A stretch of 64,000 bases of DNA from Hyphomicrobiales bacterium (GCA_900466745.1 UBNE01000025.1:17876-81875); one strand, 5' to 3'. Positions 1 to 7,052 are shown, counted from the stretch's first letter. The notes: generated by a model from the letters alone, not told the origin. Translations and numbers: made by a program.

Positions 1-30
1 GCCTGTGATGATGTTGACGGTCCCGCGCAT
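1..30 (-). CDS. 5' end of an unidentified phage gene (partial)
   Basis: An ATG at 30–28 on the minus strand overlaps the TGA stop of the DUF6511-like gene (TGATG), the usual sign of translational coupling in a phage operon. Only ten codons are inside the window, reading MRGTVNIITG. That is too little to assign a family; it would fit several starts, including a P-loop ATPase beginning, but nothing decides it. The claim rests on the start/stop overlap and on the direction of the neighbouring genes. Confidence 0.45.
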   Translation of the reverse strand, partial: MRGTVNIITG

Positions 31-365
31 CAGAACGGCGCCCTCAACTCAGCAACCTGCCTACGCAAGCTCTCGCCGAATTCGTGGATGACGGTGGTCA
101 GGAACTGCTGCCACTCCTCTTCGGACAGATCGGCAAGGTCGGTCTTGCCGATGCCTTCCAAGAACGCGCCCGCCTTGTCCCCGGCATCGGCGCGGGCTCG
201 TTTTTCGTAAGGATCGAAGTTTCTCACCTGTCGGATTTCCTTGATTTGCGGGATGCAATCGTCACAAACCCATCTAGGGCGGCGTCCATCCCCCGCGCCG
301 ATTCCTGTCGCGTGCCGTCTGCACAGGAAGCATTCGGCGGGATCGTTGATGTGGGGGCTAGCCAT
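30..365 (-). CDS. DUF6511-like phage protein
   Basis: A 111-residue protein of unknown function. The N-terminal half has a zinc-ribbon-like CxxC...CxxC pattern (CFLCRR near residue 12, CDDC near residue 34). The C-terminal half reads 'GKTDLADLSEEEW...', which I recall from DUF6511 proteins of rhizobial prophages. I chose the ATG at 365 because translation then begins 8 bases inside the end of the methyltransferase gene (stop 360–358), a coupled arrangement. A longer frame to 413 adds 16 residues of methyltransferase antisense-like composition. It is followed by another coupled gene at 30. Function unknown; family name from memory. Confidence 0.7.
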   Translation of the reverse strand: MASPHINDPAECFLCRRHATGIGAGDGRRPRWVCDDCIPQIKEIRQVRNFDPYEKRARADAGDKAGAFLEGIGKTDLADLSEEEWQQFLTTVIHEFGESLRRQVAELRAPF

Positions 366-1728
366 GGGCGCGCGCCGGTTGGTTGGTGTTGTCGTTGGCG
401 AACAGGCCGCCAATGTCGTCAGTCTGCTTGATTGCTCGCTGGCGGCGTTCCAGCGGCCCCTTGTCGGCGAGCCGTAGCCGCTCAGCGATATCGGCTTGGT
501 ATTCAGGCTCGCGCTCGATCAGCACGCACTGGAAGCCCTCGCGCCACGCCGCCTCGCCCGTTGAGCCAGAGCCCGCAAACGGATCCAGCACCGTCCCGCC
601 CGGCGGCGTAACGAGCCGGCACAGCCACTGCATAAGGTCGACTGGCTTGACCGTCGGGTGCTTGCTGCCAATGCGGTCCTGCTTGTCGGCCTTGGCGCTG
701 TAGAAAAAGCGGGCGGCTGAGCCGGAGTCGTTGCGAGGCTGGAAGTCGTCACGCGGGCCATAGTCTCCGTAGACGTTGACGCTATCCTTCGCGCCGTGCT
801 GCGGCCCTACGGCCCGTTGCTGCCCCGGCGCAGTCGGAAACGCCGCCACAACCTCGTCGCTGCCGTCGTGGATGATGTTGGCGGGCCAGCGGCCGAGGGG
901 GTGAGCAACAATGACTTTGTCTTTGCCCTCCGTGGCAAACTTGCCAATGGAGTTCGATGCGGGGGAGCCTACAAAAACTCGCCCGTCGATTGCAGATGCG
1001 TCCGCCTCCGACATACCCACACGGCACCCGTCGATATTCAGCGCGCCCGTGCCGTGCTCAAGCACGTTCGCCGCGACCGTGCCTTGAAGGGGTTTACGGG
1101 CAAGCACGATCGGCTCCCAGGCGGGCTTCAGCGCCGTGCCCCAGCCTTGCCACTGGCGGGCTTCGGGTGTCGTGAGTGCCACCTTGCCGCCTGTGTTGGC
1201 AATGAGCGTGCCTTCCTCGCTGCCTGAGAACCTATCCCGAGAAAGCCCGCCAAGGTCACGGTCTGGGCGGCGGGACTTGCCGGTGGTCAGCAGTTTCTCA
1301 ATGCTCTGCGCAGCGTCATGACTTTTCGGAAACCCCGAACCATAAACCCACGCCAACTGGTCGCGGATTTCAAACCCGGCATCCTCAATGGCGACGGCGA
1401 GCCGGTGATAAGTCCTGGTCCCCGAAAACGCGACGACGTGGCCGCCTGGCTTGAGCACGCGCATGATCTCGGCCCAGAACTCGACGGCAAACGCCGTCTC
1501 GCCTGTGTCCCACTGCTTGCCCATGAAGCCGCTGGACGAGCGCGAATACACGTCTCCATCCTTGGTCGGAGCCGCCCCCTCCGCCCCGAACCGCTTGACG
1601 ATGCTCACCAAAGCGTAGGGCGGGTCTGTGCAAACGCTATCGATGCTCGCGTCAGCCAGCCCCTTCAGCACATCGCGGCTATCGCCACCGTGAAGCACGA
1701 CCTTTCCACCCAAATGCTCACTGCGCAT
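358..1728 (-). CDS. Phage DNA methyltransferase (N6-adenine/N4-cytosine type)
   Basis: A 456-residue S-adenosylmethionine-dependent DNA methyltransferase. Catalytic motif IV is DPPY, about 35 residues from the start. The AdoMet-binding motif I is DPFAGSGSTGEA near the C-terminus. The order IV then I is that of beta-class amino-methyltransferases (the CcrM-like group). A middle region 'GGHVVAFSGTRTYHRL' also fits. The ATG at 1728 is preceded by GGGAGA at a good distance; an extension to 1803 has a poor start. No cognate restriction gene is visible, so it is most likely an orphan phage methylase for protection or regulation. The target sequence cannot be read from this. Confidence 0.85.
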   Translation of the reverse strand: MRSEHLGGKVVLHGGDSRDVLKGLADASIDSVCTDPPYALVSIVKRFGAEGAAPTKDGDVYSRSSSGFMGKQWDTGETAFAVEFWAEIMRVLKPGGHVVAFSGTRTYHRLAVAIEDAGFEIRDQLAWVYGSGFPKSHDAAQSIEKLLTTGKSRRPDRDLGGLSRDRFSGSEEGTLIANTGGKVALTTPEARQWQGWGTALKPAWEPIVLARKPLQGTVAANVLEHGTGALNIDGCRVGMSEADASAIDGRVFVGSPASNSIGKFATEGKDKVIVAHPLGRWPANIIHDGSDEVVAAFPTAPGQQRAVGPQHGAKDSVNVYGDYGPRDDFQPRNDSGSAARFFYSAKADKQDRIGSKHPTVKPVDLMQWLCRLVTPPGGTVLDPFAGSGSTGEAAWREGFQCVLIEREPEYQADIAERLRLADKGPLERRQRAIKQTDDIGGLFANDNTNQPARAHG

Positions 1729-1856
1729 CAACAGTCTCCCGACGCACGACCGCCCAGCCTTCGTGCGCAAGTACGGCCAATACGGCAGCCGCCAAAGTAG
1801 CAAAGCCCATGGGTTGAGGATTATTCGCGAGCATTCGCACGATTGCTTCTTGAGGG

Positions 1857-2438
1857 CTAGGCTGCATTCGTGATTACCTCCGGCTGATTGTCATTCGTCG
1901 CGCGCAGCGCATAAATACGTTGTCTCATCTCGGCTATGTCTAGAATGCTGTCGTAGACACCGGCGCGCTTTTCTTGTTTGCTCAATCCTGACCGATCAAA
2001 TGGAGAAACGCGCCTGCTGGTGTATGAAATAAAATCAGGATCGTTCAGGTTGACCTTTTGGGAGGACCAACGAAGATTACAGGGGCGGTTGTCTAGGCCG
2101 TTTTCGTTCAGGTGTCGTACTCCGCTCGTTCCATCGGGATTTTTCCCGTGAAATGCCTCGCACACTGCGAAATGGACTTTGATATTTCGCTTGAGGCTGT
2201 AATACCGAACGTTGAAATACAAATGTCGCGCGCCCTTTGAGGATTGGCAAATCACACCAAAGGTCGGTTCGGCCCGGTACTCACGTAATCCACCGTGAGG
2301 CATCGCCCGCTTGAATGGCTGCAAGCAAATTCGCCCGTGGCTGCTTGCGCGAAGGCCGGGTATAGACGGAACGTCGCGCCACTCTTCCGCAGGAAGGTTG
2401 TCGTTGTCAGCCTGTTGGTTAAAATGCAATTTCGTCAT
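1857..2438 (-). CDS. HNH endonuclease with NUMOD4-type N-terminus
   Basis: A 193-residue protein. Residues about 17–35 (EEWRDVPSIPGLRASSHGRI) match the NUMOD4 motif found in homing-type nucleases. Residues about 105–125 (VRHLNENGLDNRPCNLRWSS) match the HNH_3 core, where 'H-N-D/N...N' binds the metal. The ATG at 2438 lies 20 bases inside the end of the helicase gene, so the two are probably coupled. Such free-standing HNH genes in phage replication operons are often selfish endonucleases. Frame extension to 2522 is antisense to nothing useful and lacks a ribosome site. Confidence 0.8.
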   Translation of the reverse strand: MTKLHFNQQADNDNLPAEEWRDVPSIPGLRASSHGRICLQPFKRAMPHGGLREYRAEPTFGVICQSSKGARHLYFNVRYYSLKRNIKVHFAVCEAFHGKNPDGTSGVRHLNENGLDNRPCNLRWSSQKVNLNDPDFISYTSRRVSPFDRSGLSKQEKRAGVYDSILDIAEMRQRIYALRATNDNQPEVITNAA

Positions 2439-4146
2439 CCAATATTTCAGCCATCGAGCGGTTATCGTTGCTTGCCGCCGGCGCGTTATCGTTTGCGGCA
2501 GCAGGCCTATAATCCTTGACATCCCACTTTTTCTTGTACGTCTTGGATTGCTCTATCCGAATTTCGGCGGTTTCCTGAAGCTCCCCGGCACGGCTTAACC
2601 ACTCGTCTGCTGTAGCTGGAAATGGCCTCTGCCCGCCGTGACGTACCCAAAACTTGTCGGCCAAGAACTTTGCTTTTGGATGCTGGACGGGAGCCCAGCC
2701 CCAATATTCAGAAAGCCCCGACGTATACACAATCTTGATGCTCGGATTGCCGCCAAGCTTTTCGTGATACCGGAACCGCCGGCGCGTCACCGGAATCCAA
2801 TGCTCCGGGGTGGCCGCGCTCGTGCTCAGGATAGGCGCCGTATCCGACCGAGCCTCAAACCGCGGCTTTTCCTCGAACTCGAATTCAAACCCGCAGCATG
2901 AGCACCTACGCACAGAAGCGTGGTTGATCTCAAAACAGCTAGGGCAGACCTTCACCGGCGCTTCGCCCTGACCTTTGCCGGGCTTGCGCGGCTGGATCAT
3001 GTCAACCGGGCCATGCTCCTTGATGTTGCCCGCGAAGTCCATGTAGCGGCAGTTCGGCTTGATCCAGCCTGCGATAGCCGCGCGCCTGGCCTCGGCATCG
3101 GCTGCCTCAGGGTCGAACCCAGGCGGGTAGACAACGCGCGTGCCCCTGCCCGCCCTTTGGACGTATCGGGCTGCCGACATCGTCCTGTAGCCATCAACGA
3201 TCAGGTCGACGCCGACAATATTGGTTCCAGTACTTAAAACGTTGTCGTTGACCAGCCCCCACAGATCTCCGGCCTTCAGTTCTTCGATAAGGCGCCTGCG
3301 CTCGCCTGCGGGCGTCCCGCCATGCACCATCTCCACTTTGCGGCCAAGGCGCTTGAACACGTCACGCATGCGGGTGCAGTGCTCAATGCCGCGGAAGAAC
3401 AGCAGCGCCTTGTTGCGGTGCCCCTCGACGTCCAGCACTTCCTCCGCAACCAGCCGGTTGAGGCTGTCGGAGTCCACGGCGGCCCGGTAGTCGCTAGCTT
3501 TGAAATCGCCCATGGACTTGCGGACGCCGGTGACGTCGTAGTTTGTCGACAGGGGCTTGCTGGACAGTGGAGTCAAGTAGCCATCGTCCACACCTTGGCG
3601 GATGCCATAGGTATAGACCACCTCGTCAAAGAGCTTATCGTCGCCTTCGTCCAGTCGGCCCGAGTCCAGCCTATACGGCGTTGCCGTAAGACCGACCATC
3701 TTCATATCGGGATTGATGGCCTGAAGGTCCGAAATGAACGACCGATACATGGTCGTGTCTTTCGTCGGGACCAGGTGAACCTCGTCGATTTGTAGAACGT
3801 CGACGTGCCCAATCTCCTGCGCCTTGTTGTAGACGGACTGGATTTGCCCAAACAGCATATGCGACTTGGGCTCACGCCGGTTCAGCGACGACGCATAGAT
3901 GCCGGTCGGAGCGAACGGGTCGACGCCGACGTATTCCTTGTAGTTGGATTCCACGATTTCCTGGACATGAGTGACAGACATCACACGCAGGTCGGGCCAG
4001 CCGTCACGCAGTTCCTTCATCAGGACGCCGTTGACCATCGCCTTGCCCGTGCCCGTGGCAAGGTCGACAAGCGGGTGTCCGTCCTTCTGCCCCCAGAAGT
4101 CAAAGACGGCGTCGATCGCAGAACGCTGGTAGTATCTAAGGGCCAT
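2419..4146 (-). CDS. Superfamily II DEAD/DEAH-type DNA helicase
   Basis: A 575-residue helicase. Walker A is ATGTGKA (about residue 30), motif II is DEVH (about 120), motif III is TATPYR (about 155), and motif VI is QRAGRGTR (about 335). After the helicase core there is a zinc-ribbon, CPSC...CSCC, near residues 410–425, followed by a tail with two 'ANDN/SNDN' stretches. This layout resembles phage replication or recombination helicases and the ResIII/UvrB group. Start and upstream stop overlap as TAATG (4148–4144), so it is translated with the upstream CxxC protein. Likely role: opening DNA during phage replication; the precise role is inferred. Confidence 0.85.
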   Translation of the reverse strand: MALRYYQRSAIDAVFDFWGQKDGHPLVDLATGTGKAMVNGVLMKELRDGWPDLRVMSVTHVQEIVESNYKEYVGVDPFAPTGIYASSLNRREPKSHMLFGQIQSVYNKAQEIGHVDVLQIDEVHLVPTKDTTMYRSFISDLQAINPDMKMVGLTATPYRLDSGRLDEGDDKLFDEVVYTYGIRQGVDDGYLTPLSSKPLSTNYDVTGVRKSMGDFKASDYRAAVDSDSLNRLVAEEVLDVEGHRNKALLFFRGIEHCTRMRDVFKRLGRKVEMVHGGTPAGERRRLIEELKAGDLWGLVNDNVLSTGTNIVGVDLIVDGYRTMSAARYVQRAGRGTRVVYPPGFDPEAADAEARRAAIAGWIKPNCRYMDFAGNIKEHGPVDMIQPRKPGKGQGEAPVKVCPSCFEINHASVRRCSCCGFEFEFEEKPRFEARSDTAPILSTSAATPEHWIPVTRRRFRYHEKLGGNPSIKIVYTSGLSEYWGWAPVQHPKAKFLADKFWVRHGGQRPFPATADEWLSRAGELQETAEIRIEQSKTYKKKWDVKDYRPAAANDNAPAASNDNRSMAEILDDEIAF

Positions 4147-4505
4147 TATTCTGACAGTCCATCCACGTAAACACTGCCATCGCGCAGTCTGTAATAGATC
4201 AACTCTTCTTCTTCATTGACGTCGAATTGCTCACCGTCGATTAAACCTGGCAGCCACCTATGAAGCGGACACCCTTCGCGTTGCTCATCGATCGAAAGAG
4301 GCTTCGCCCAGCGCTGACAGCCCCATGAGCAATCGCCCCCGCGCTCTGGCGCCGAATGCAGGCACGTCCGGCAGTGCACACGCGGCATGGAGCCGTGGCA
4401 CACGTCCTTGTGCTTGCAGAACATACAGTCGGGGCTGTCGGGGTTTTCGCTGATGCGCCCCGGCGGCTCGTCGCTGAAGATGATGCGCTCGGCACGCGCC
4501 AACAT
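4146..4505 (-). CDS. C-terminal domain of a phage PD-(D/E)XK-type nuclease, N-terminus absent
   Basis: A 119-residue cysteine-rich protein. 'LARAERIIFSDEPPGRISE' is followed by CMFCKHKDVCHG and CRTCLHSAPE, which looks like the iron–sulfur or zinc-binding tail of phage exonucleases of the PD-(D/E)XK group. In that group this tail normally follows about 200 residues of nuclease domain. Here no nuclease core precedes it: the frame opens at 4505, inside another small gene read in a different frame. It ends with TAATG overlap onto the helicase. It could be a real stand-alone protein or a remnant; I favour a remnant made by deletion. Family assignment is from memory of related prophages. Confidence 0.6.
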   Translation of the reverse strand: MLARAERIIFSDEPPGRISENPDSPDCMFCKHKDVCHGSMPRVHCRTCLHSAPERGGDCSWGCQRWAKPLSIDEQREGCPLHRWLPGLIDGEQFDVNEEEELIYYRLRDGSVYVDGLSE

Positions 4506-4683
4506 CGTCGTCAGCCCAAACCAGTTCGTCGCCGTACAGCCACCGCTCGCGCGTCACGCCCTGCGCGTCGCTGAATCGGACCTTGTAAGCCAGCGGCTTG
4601 CCCACCTCCTCGCGGCGCCCGACAATCGGACCCTCGATAACCGTGGCGACATAGTCGCCGACCGCAAACACGTCGTCTTCCAT
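4494..4683 (-). pseudogene. Small phage KOW/SH3-like gene, 3' end lost
   Basis: The ATG at 4683 has a strong ribosome site (TAGGAGGA). It opens a reading that begins MEDDVFAVGDYVAT and continues to '...WLYGDELVWADDD' at about 4494, which looks like a small beta-barrel protein of phage operons. After that the frame continues out of phase over the nuclease-tail gene to a stop at 4285, with a composition unlike a real protein (HHLQRRAAGAHQ...). The junction near 4500 is best explained by a deletion that joined this gene to the nuclease tail. Alternatively the 132-residue read-through protein is made. Confidence 0.5.
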
Positions 4684-4718
4684 TTAGTCCTCCTACTAGG
4701 AATTAATGCCAAAACGAG

Positions 4719-4973
4719 TCAGGACAGGCATTTCAGCCGAGGCAGACTCACGGCGTGGTGGCTTACAGTGTCCGTGCTCCAGCCGACTTGGTGCGGCATG
4801 ACGCGAGAGACTGTGCTTTCCGTTTCTGGTACAGGCGGCAATAGCCTACGGAAGGCGTTTGCGTTCCTCGCCCGCACACGGTTTATGACTGTGTCCAGGC
4901 ACATCCCCGTTCGCCGTGCAATTTCGCGCGCAGACATGCCCTCTGCGGCCATAGCCGCAATGTCTGTTTCCAT
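4719..4973 (-). CDS. Small helix-turn-helix protein, first gene of the leftward operon
   Basis: An 84-residue protein. Residues 10–35 (AEGMSAREIARRTGMCLDTV) form a helix-turn-helix of the kind seen in GcrA-like, resolvase-type or phage regulatory proteins. The second half has no recognisable motif. It lies divergent to the S24 repressor gene across a compact control region with a leftward promoter and an 18-base palindrome. That is the position where lambdoid phages carry Cro-like or early regulators. Ribosome site is weak. Role as an early regulator is inference. Confidence 0.6.
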   Translation of the reverse strand: METDIAAMAAEGMSAREIARRTGMCLDTVINRVRARNANAFRRLLPPVPETESTVSRVMPHQVGWSTDTVSHHAVSLPRLKCLS

Positions 4974-4995
4974 GGTGATGTCCGCTTGTTATTAA

Positions 4996-5013
4996 CGCTA
5001 AGTGACATTAGCG
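4996..5013. promoter_or_regulatory. Palindromic operator overlapping the leftward promoter
   Basis: CGCTAA (4996–5001), a six-base spacer, then TTAGCG (5008–5013) forms a perfect inverted repeat. It covers the -10 box of the leftward promoter. Its position between divergent repressor and HTH genes fits a binding site for the S24 repressor. Confidence 0.5.
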
Positions 5014-5035
5014 GGTGTCTGCCCACCCATGTCAA
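5007..5035 (-). promoter_or_regulatory. Leftward early promoter of the prophage
   Basis: On the minus strand a perfect TTGACA (5035–5030) is followed after 17 bases by GCTAAT (5012–5007). The -10 box carries the palindromic operator, so the promoter should be repressible. It would drive the HTH gene and the leftward operon. Confidence 0.55.
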
Positions 5036-5110
5036 GCGTCATGAATGTTGATAACGCGAAAAACAGGTGCTACCTAACGCGCATATGTCAAAGGACGTCA
5101 GGAGTACGCA

Positions 5111-5824
5111 GTGAGATACAACGAAATTTTCCGCGCGAAGCGGCTTGAAAAGGATCTGTCCCAACAGGCGCTCGCCGACGCGGCAGGGGTCGAGAGAGGG
5201 CAGATCACCATTATCGAAGGCGGAAAGAGACTGCTAACGAATCGGTATTGGGAAAAAGCCATTGCCGTCCTCGGAATCAGCCGCGAGGAGTTTCTAGGCG
5301 GCATGACTCAGGAAGAACGAGATTCCGCGACTGGTAGCGTGGGGCGAAGCCGTCCGAAGTCCTTTGCCGCGGCAGCTACGGCTTTGCCCAACACCCTATT
5401 GCGGCACGTCCATAACACCGATTCGCCCTCGGGACCTCGGCTTATCCCGGTCATGGGGCAGCCTGCGGCCGGGGCCATCGGGCGCCTGGCTATGGGTGAG
5501 CCGGTTGAGTATGACGCTTGTCCGCCGTGGCTCGAGCGCGCGTCCGGCGTCTACTTTCTGGACGTGCCGAGCAATAGCATGGCCCCGCGGTTTCTGCCGG
5601 GCGAAAGGATCGCCGTACACCCTGGCAAGCCATACACCGAGGGCGACTATGTCGTCGTGCAGTACGACGTTGACGGCGAAATAGTCGGCATCGTCAAGCA
5701 GTTCCTGCGTTGGGAGGACGACGGCGACTTGATCTTGGCGCAGTACAACCCCGCCGAGGAAATCCGCATCCCCGGGGACGACGTTCGCGACGTCCATAAG
5801 GTTTTTATCCATGGCTTGGGATGA
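5111..5824 (+). CDS. Prophage CI/LexA-type repressor, XRE HTH plus S24 peptidase
   Basis: A 237-residue repressor. Residues 1–65 are an XRE-type helix-turn-helix (LSQQALADAAGVERGQITIIE). A linker follows, then from about residue 110 an S24 (LexA/UmuD-type) self-cleavage domain. The candidate cleavage site is the Ala-Gly in 'PAAGAIG', the catalytic Ser is in 'SNSMAPRF' and the catalytic Lys in 'IVKQFL'. All parts needed for RecA-stimulated autocleavage appear present, so lysogeny control tied to SOS is likely. It starts with GTG at 5111 behind AGGAG. It is divergent from the HTH gene at 4973 and is followed by a hairpin terminator at 5869–5898. Confidence 0.88.
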   Translation: MRYNEIFRAKRLEKDLSQQALADAAGVERGQITIIEGGKRLLTNRYWEKAIAVLGISREEFLGGMTQEERDSATGSVGRSRPKSFAAAATALPNTLLRHVHNTDSPSGPRLIPVMGQPAAGAIGRLAMGEPVEYDACPPWLERASGVYFLDVPSNSMAPRFLPGERIAVHPGKPYTEGDYVVVQYDVDGEIVGIVKQFLRWEDDGDLILAQYNPAEEIRIPGDDVRDVHKVFIHGLG

Positions 5825-5835
5825 GCGTTAAAAAC

Positions 5836-5868
5836 GTTATTGACAGCCAATAACCATTAACATATAAA
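5836..5868 (+). promoter_or_regulatory. Rightward promoter/operator unit, copy 1
   Basis: TTGACA (5840–5845), 17 bases, then TATAAA (5863–5868) is a near-consensus sigma-70 promoter. The -35 box sits inside the inverted repeat GTTATTG (5836–5842)/CAATAAC (5848–5854), so a repressor could block it. It lies just after the repressor gene and points to the small ORFs at 5923 and beyond. A second unit of the same design is at 6976–7008. Confidence 0.65.
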
Positions 5869-5898
5869 GGCCGCATCGGAAACGACGCGGCCTTTTTT
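5869..5898 (+). terminator. Hairpin terminator of the repressor gene
   Basis: GGCCGC (5869–5874) pairs with GCGGCC (5887–5892), followed by six T. It terminates read-through from the repressor gene. Transcripts starting at the adjacent promoter should begin at about 5875, after the 5' arm, and so would escape it. Confidence 0.75.
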
Positions 5899-5922
5899 CA
5901 TGGCCGCAGGGGAGAGCGAGCC

Positions 5923-6042
5923 ATGACAGCGACGATCGGAAATCGGTCCTACAAGGCAAAGGAAACCAACGGACGGTACTTTTACTGGTCCCCCCGCGCG
6001 CTTCGCTGGCTCCCCATCTCCAAAGAGAGGGTGTCGGCATGA
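5923..6042 (+). CDS. 39-residue phage protein, unknown
   Basis: An ATG at 5923 follows GGGGAG at good distance and 25 bases of leader after the terminator. The frame encodes a 39-residue basic, aromatic-rich peptide (MTATIGNRSYKAKE..., with YFYW and RALRWLP segments). Its stop overlaps a following ATG as ATGA at 6039. No family is recognised. Position right after the copy-1 promoter suggests it is the first product expressed rightward when the prophage is derepressed. Short, so moderate confidence only. Confidence 0.5.
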   Translation: MTATIGNRSYKAKETNGRYFYWSPRALRWLPISKERVSA

Positions 6043-6215
6043 ACTACGTAATCGCCTCAGACCCGAACGACGTTCGCAACGGCGATGTCTGTAACCACCG
6101 CGCACCCAGCGCACAACCGAAGGAACCACACAATGAACCGTCGCAAATTCTTCGCAGCCCTCGCTATCGCCCCCGCCCTTCCTGTTGCTGCGGCTACCGC
6201 TGCAACGGGTGGTGA
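6039..6215 (+). CDS. Possible overlapping 58-codon ORF
   Basis: An ATG at 6039 overlaps the stop of the previous ORF by four bases (ATGA) and reads 58 codons (MNYVIASDPNDVRNG...). Its second half is out of frame with, and overlaps by 83 bases, the more convincing signal-peptide ORF at 6133. The cysteine/arginine-rich tail looks non-coding. The first 30 residues may be real, with the rest shadow. Low confidence. Confidence 0.25.
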   Translation: MNYVIASDPNDVRNGDVCNHRAPSAQPKEPHNEPSQILRSPRYRPRPSCCCGYRCNGW

Positions 6216-6372
6216 GGTGACAGGGTATTTCATCTCGGAAGCAAAATACGAAGAACTGATGCAGTCTATGGATCAGTTCAAGGGCGATTATATCTCAATC
6301 TGCCGCTTGGACGATGCCCTAGCTTCAGTACGAGACGTGCCGATTACTGAGTCGGAATTCGACGCGCTCTGA
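6133..6372 (+). CDS. Small exported prophage protein with Tat-like leader
   Basis: A 79-residue protein. Residues 1–24 start with MNRRKFFAALAIAPALP and end in 'AAATAA', a signal peptide with a twin-arginine-like RRKFF motif. The mature part (about 55 residues) is acidic, with no cysteine pair or known domain. The ATG at 6133 has GAAGGA upstream; a longer frame from 6085 would bury the signal peptide. A perfect ten-base hairpin follows the stop. Exported proteins this small in prophages are often lysogenic-conversion or superinfection factors, but that is speculation here. Confidence 0.6.
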   Translation: MNRRKFFAALAIAPALPVAAATAATGGEVTGYFISEAKYEELMQSMDQFKGDYISICRLDDALASVRDVPITESEFDAL

Positions 6373-6378
6373 ACCCCC

Positions 6379-6407
6379 TTAAGGCGGCTGCGCCAGCGCC
6401 GCCTTAA
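6379..6407. terminator. Bidirectional-type hairpin after the exported protein gene
   Basis: TTAAGGCGGC (6379–6388) and GCCGCCTTAA (6398–6407) are perfect ten-base arms around a nine-base loop, beginning six bases after the stop codon. The A-rich 5' flank is short and the 3' T run is minimal, so efficiency is uncertain. Confidence 0.65.
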
Positions 6408-6431
6408 TCACCCCCCTTGTTCTGGTGCCAC

Positions 6432-6965
6432 ATGCCCACTTCCGCAGTTCCCTCCAACGACAACCGCCCCGCAAGCTTCGACCAGGCCCTTGTCGACTAC
6501 CTCCCTGGCCTGCACGCAGTCGCCATCCGCGCTTACCCGAACGAGGAGTCCGACGAACTCGTCAGCGACACGATAGAATACGCCCTGTCACATTGGCAGT
6601 CACAGCGCCCCGGCGTCACCATGCTCACATGGCTCCGGCAGGTCATGAGCTTCATGCGTGCGCGCCGCCGCATCGCAGCCAGCGCCCAAAAGCGTGCCGG
6701 TGTTACCGTGCCCCTGGACGACAGCATGGCGTCGGTCAGCCCCGACGACACCAACACCGCCCTGCGGCAGGCCGTGGACCCGCTCCCCGAGCGCTCCCGC
6801 GCTATCGTCCTTATGCAGGCGGCCGGGTACACCCTGAACGAAATCGGCATAGCCCACGGCCTCACCCGCGAGCGCATCCGACAAATCAGCCGACGCGCCG
6901 TCGAAGCCATGCGGCGCGACCGCTGCCAGGCCAACGACAACTGGGACAGGCGGTGTGCTGCCTAA
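6432..6965 (+). CDS. Prophage sigma-70-family (ECF-like) factor
   Basis: A 177-residue protein with two sigma-like regions. About residues 30–75 (SDELVSDTIEYALSHW...MLTWLRQVM) resemble sigma region 2. About residues 118–165 (LPERSRAIVLMQAAGYTLNEIG, then GLTRERIRQI) are a clear region 4 helix-turn-helix with the 'LTRERIRQI' signature of sigma-70 factors. Both ends carry 'SNDN/ANDN' tails like the phage helicase. A TTG at 6417 would add five residues; the ATG at 6432 is preferred. It is the last large gene before the second promoter unit. It may switch transcription to late phage genes, which is inference; a DNA-binding relative without sigma activity is possible. Confidence 0.65.
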   Translation: MPTSAVPSNDNRPASFDQALVDYLPGLHAVAIRAYPNEESDELVSDTIEYALSHWQSQRPGVTMLTWLRQVMSFMRARRRIAASAQKRAGVTVPLDDSMASVSPDDTNTALRQAVDPLPERSRAIVLMQAAGYTLNEIGIAHGLTRERIRQISRRAVEAMRRDRCQANDNWDRRCAA

Positions 6966-6975
6966 TGTTATGAAT

Positions 6976-7008
6976 GTTATTGACATTTATAACCAGACAT
7001 GGCATTAT
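6976..7008 (+). promoter_or_regulatory. Rightward promoter/operator unit, copy 2
   Basis: TTGACA (6980–6985), 17 bases, CATTAT (7003–7008). The shared string GTTATTGACA and the 'ATAACCA' that follows match copy 1 at 5836. Inverted arms GTTAT (6976–6980) and ATAAC (6989–6993) flank the -35 box. It points at the small ORFs of 7053–7356. Confidence 0.6.
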
Positions 7009-7012
7009 TAAG

Positions 7013-7042
7013 GCGTCGCACTGTCGCGGCGCTTTAATTTTT
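7013..7042 (+). terminator. Hairpin at the copy-2 start site
   Basis: GCGTCGC (7013–7019) pairs with GCGGCGC (7026–7032) using one G-U pair, followed by a T-rich run (TTTAATTTTT). It sits immediately after the copy-2 -10 box, as the terminator does in copy 1, and should end transcripts of the sigma-like gene. Confidence 0.55.
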
Positions 7043-7052
7043 GGAGACCGCT

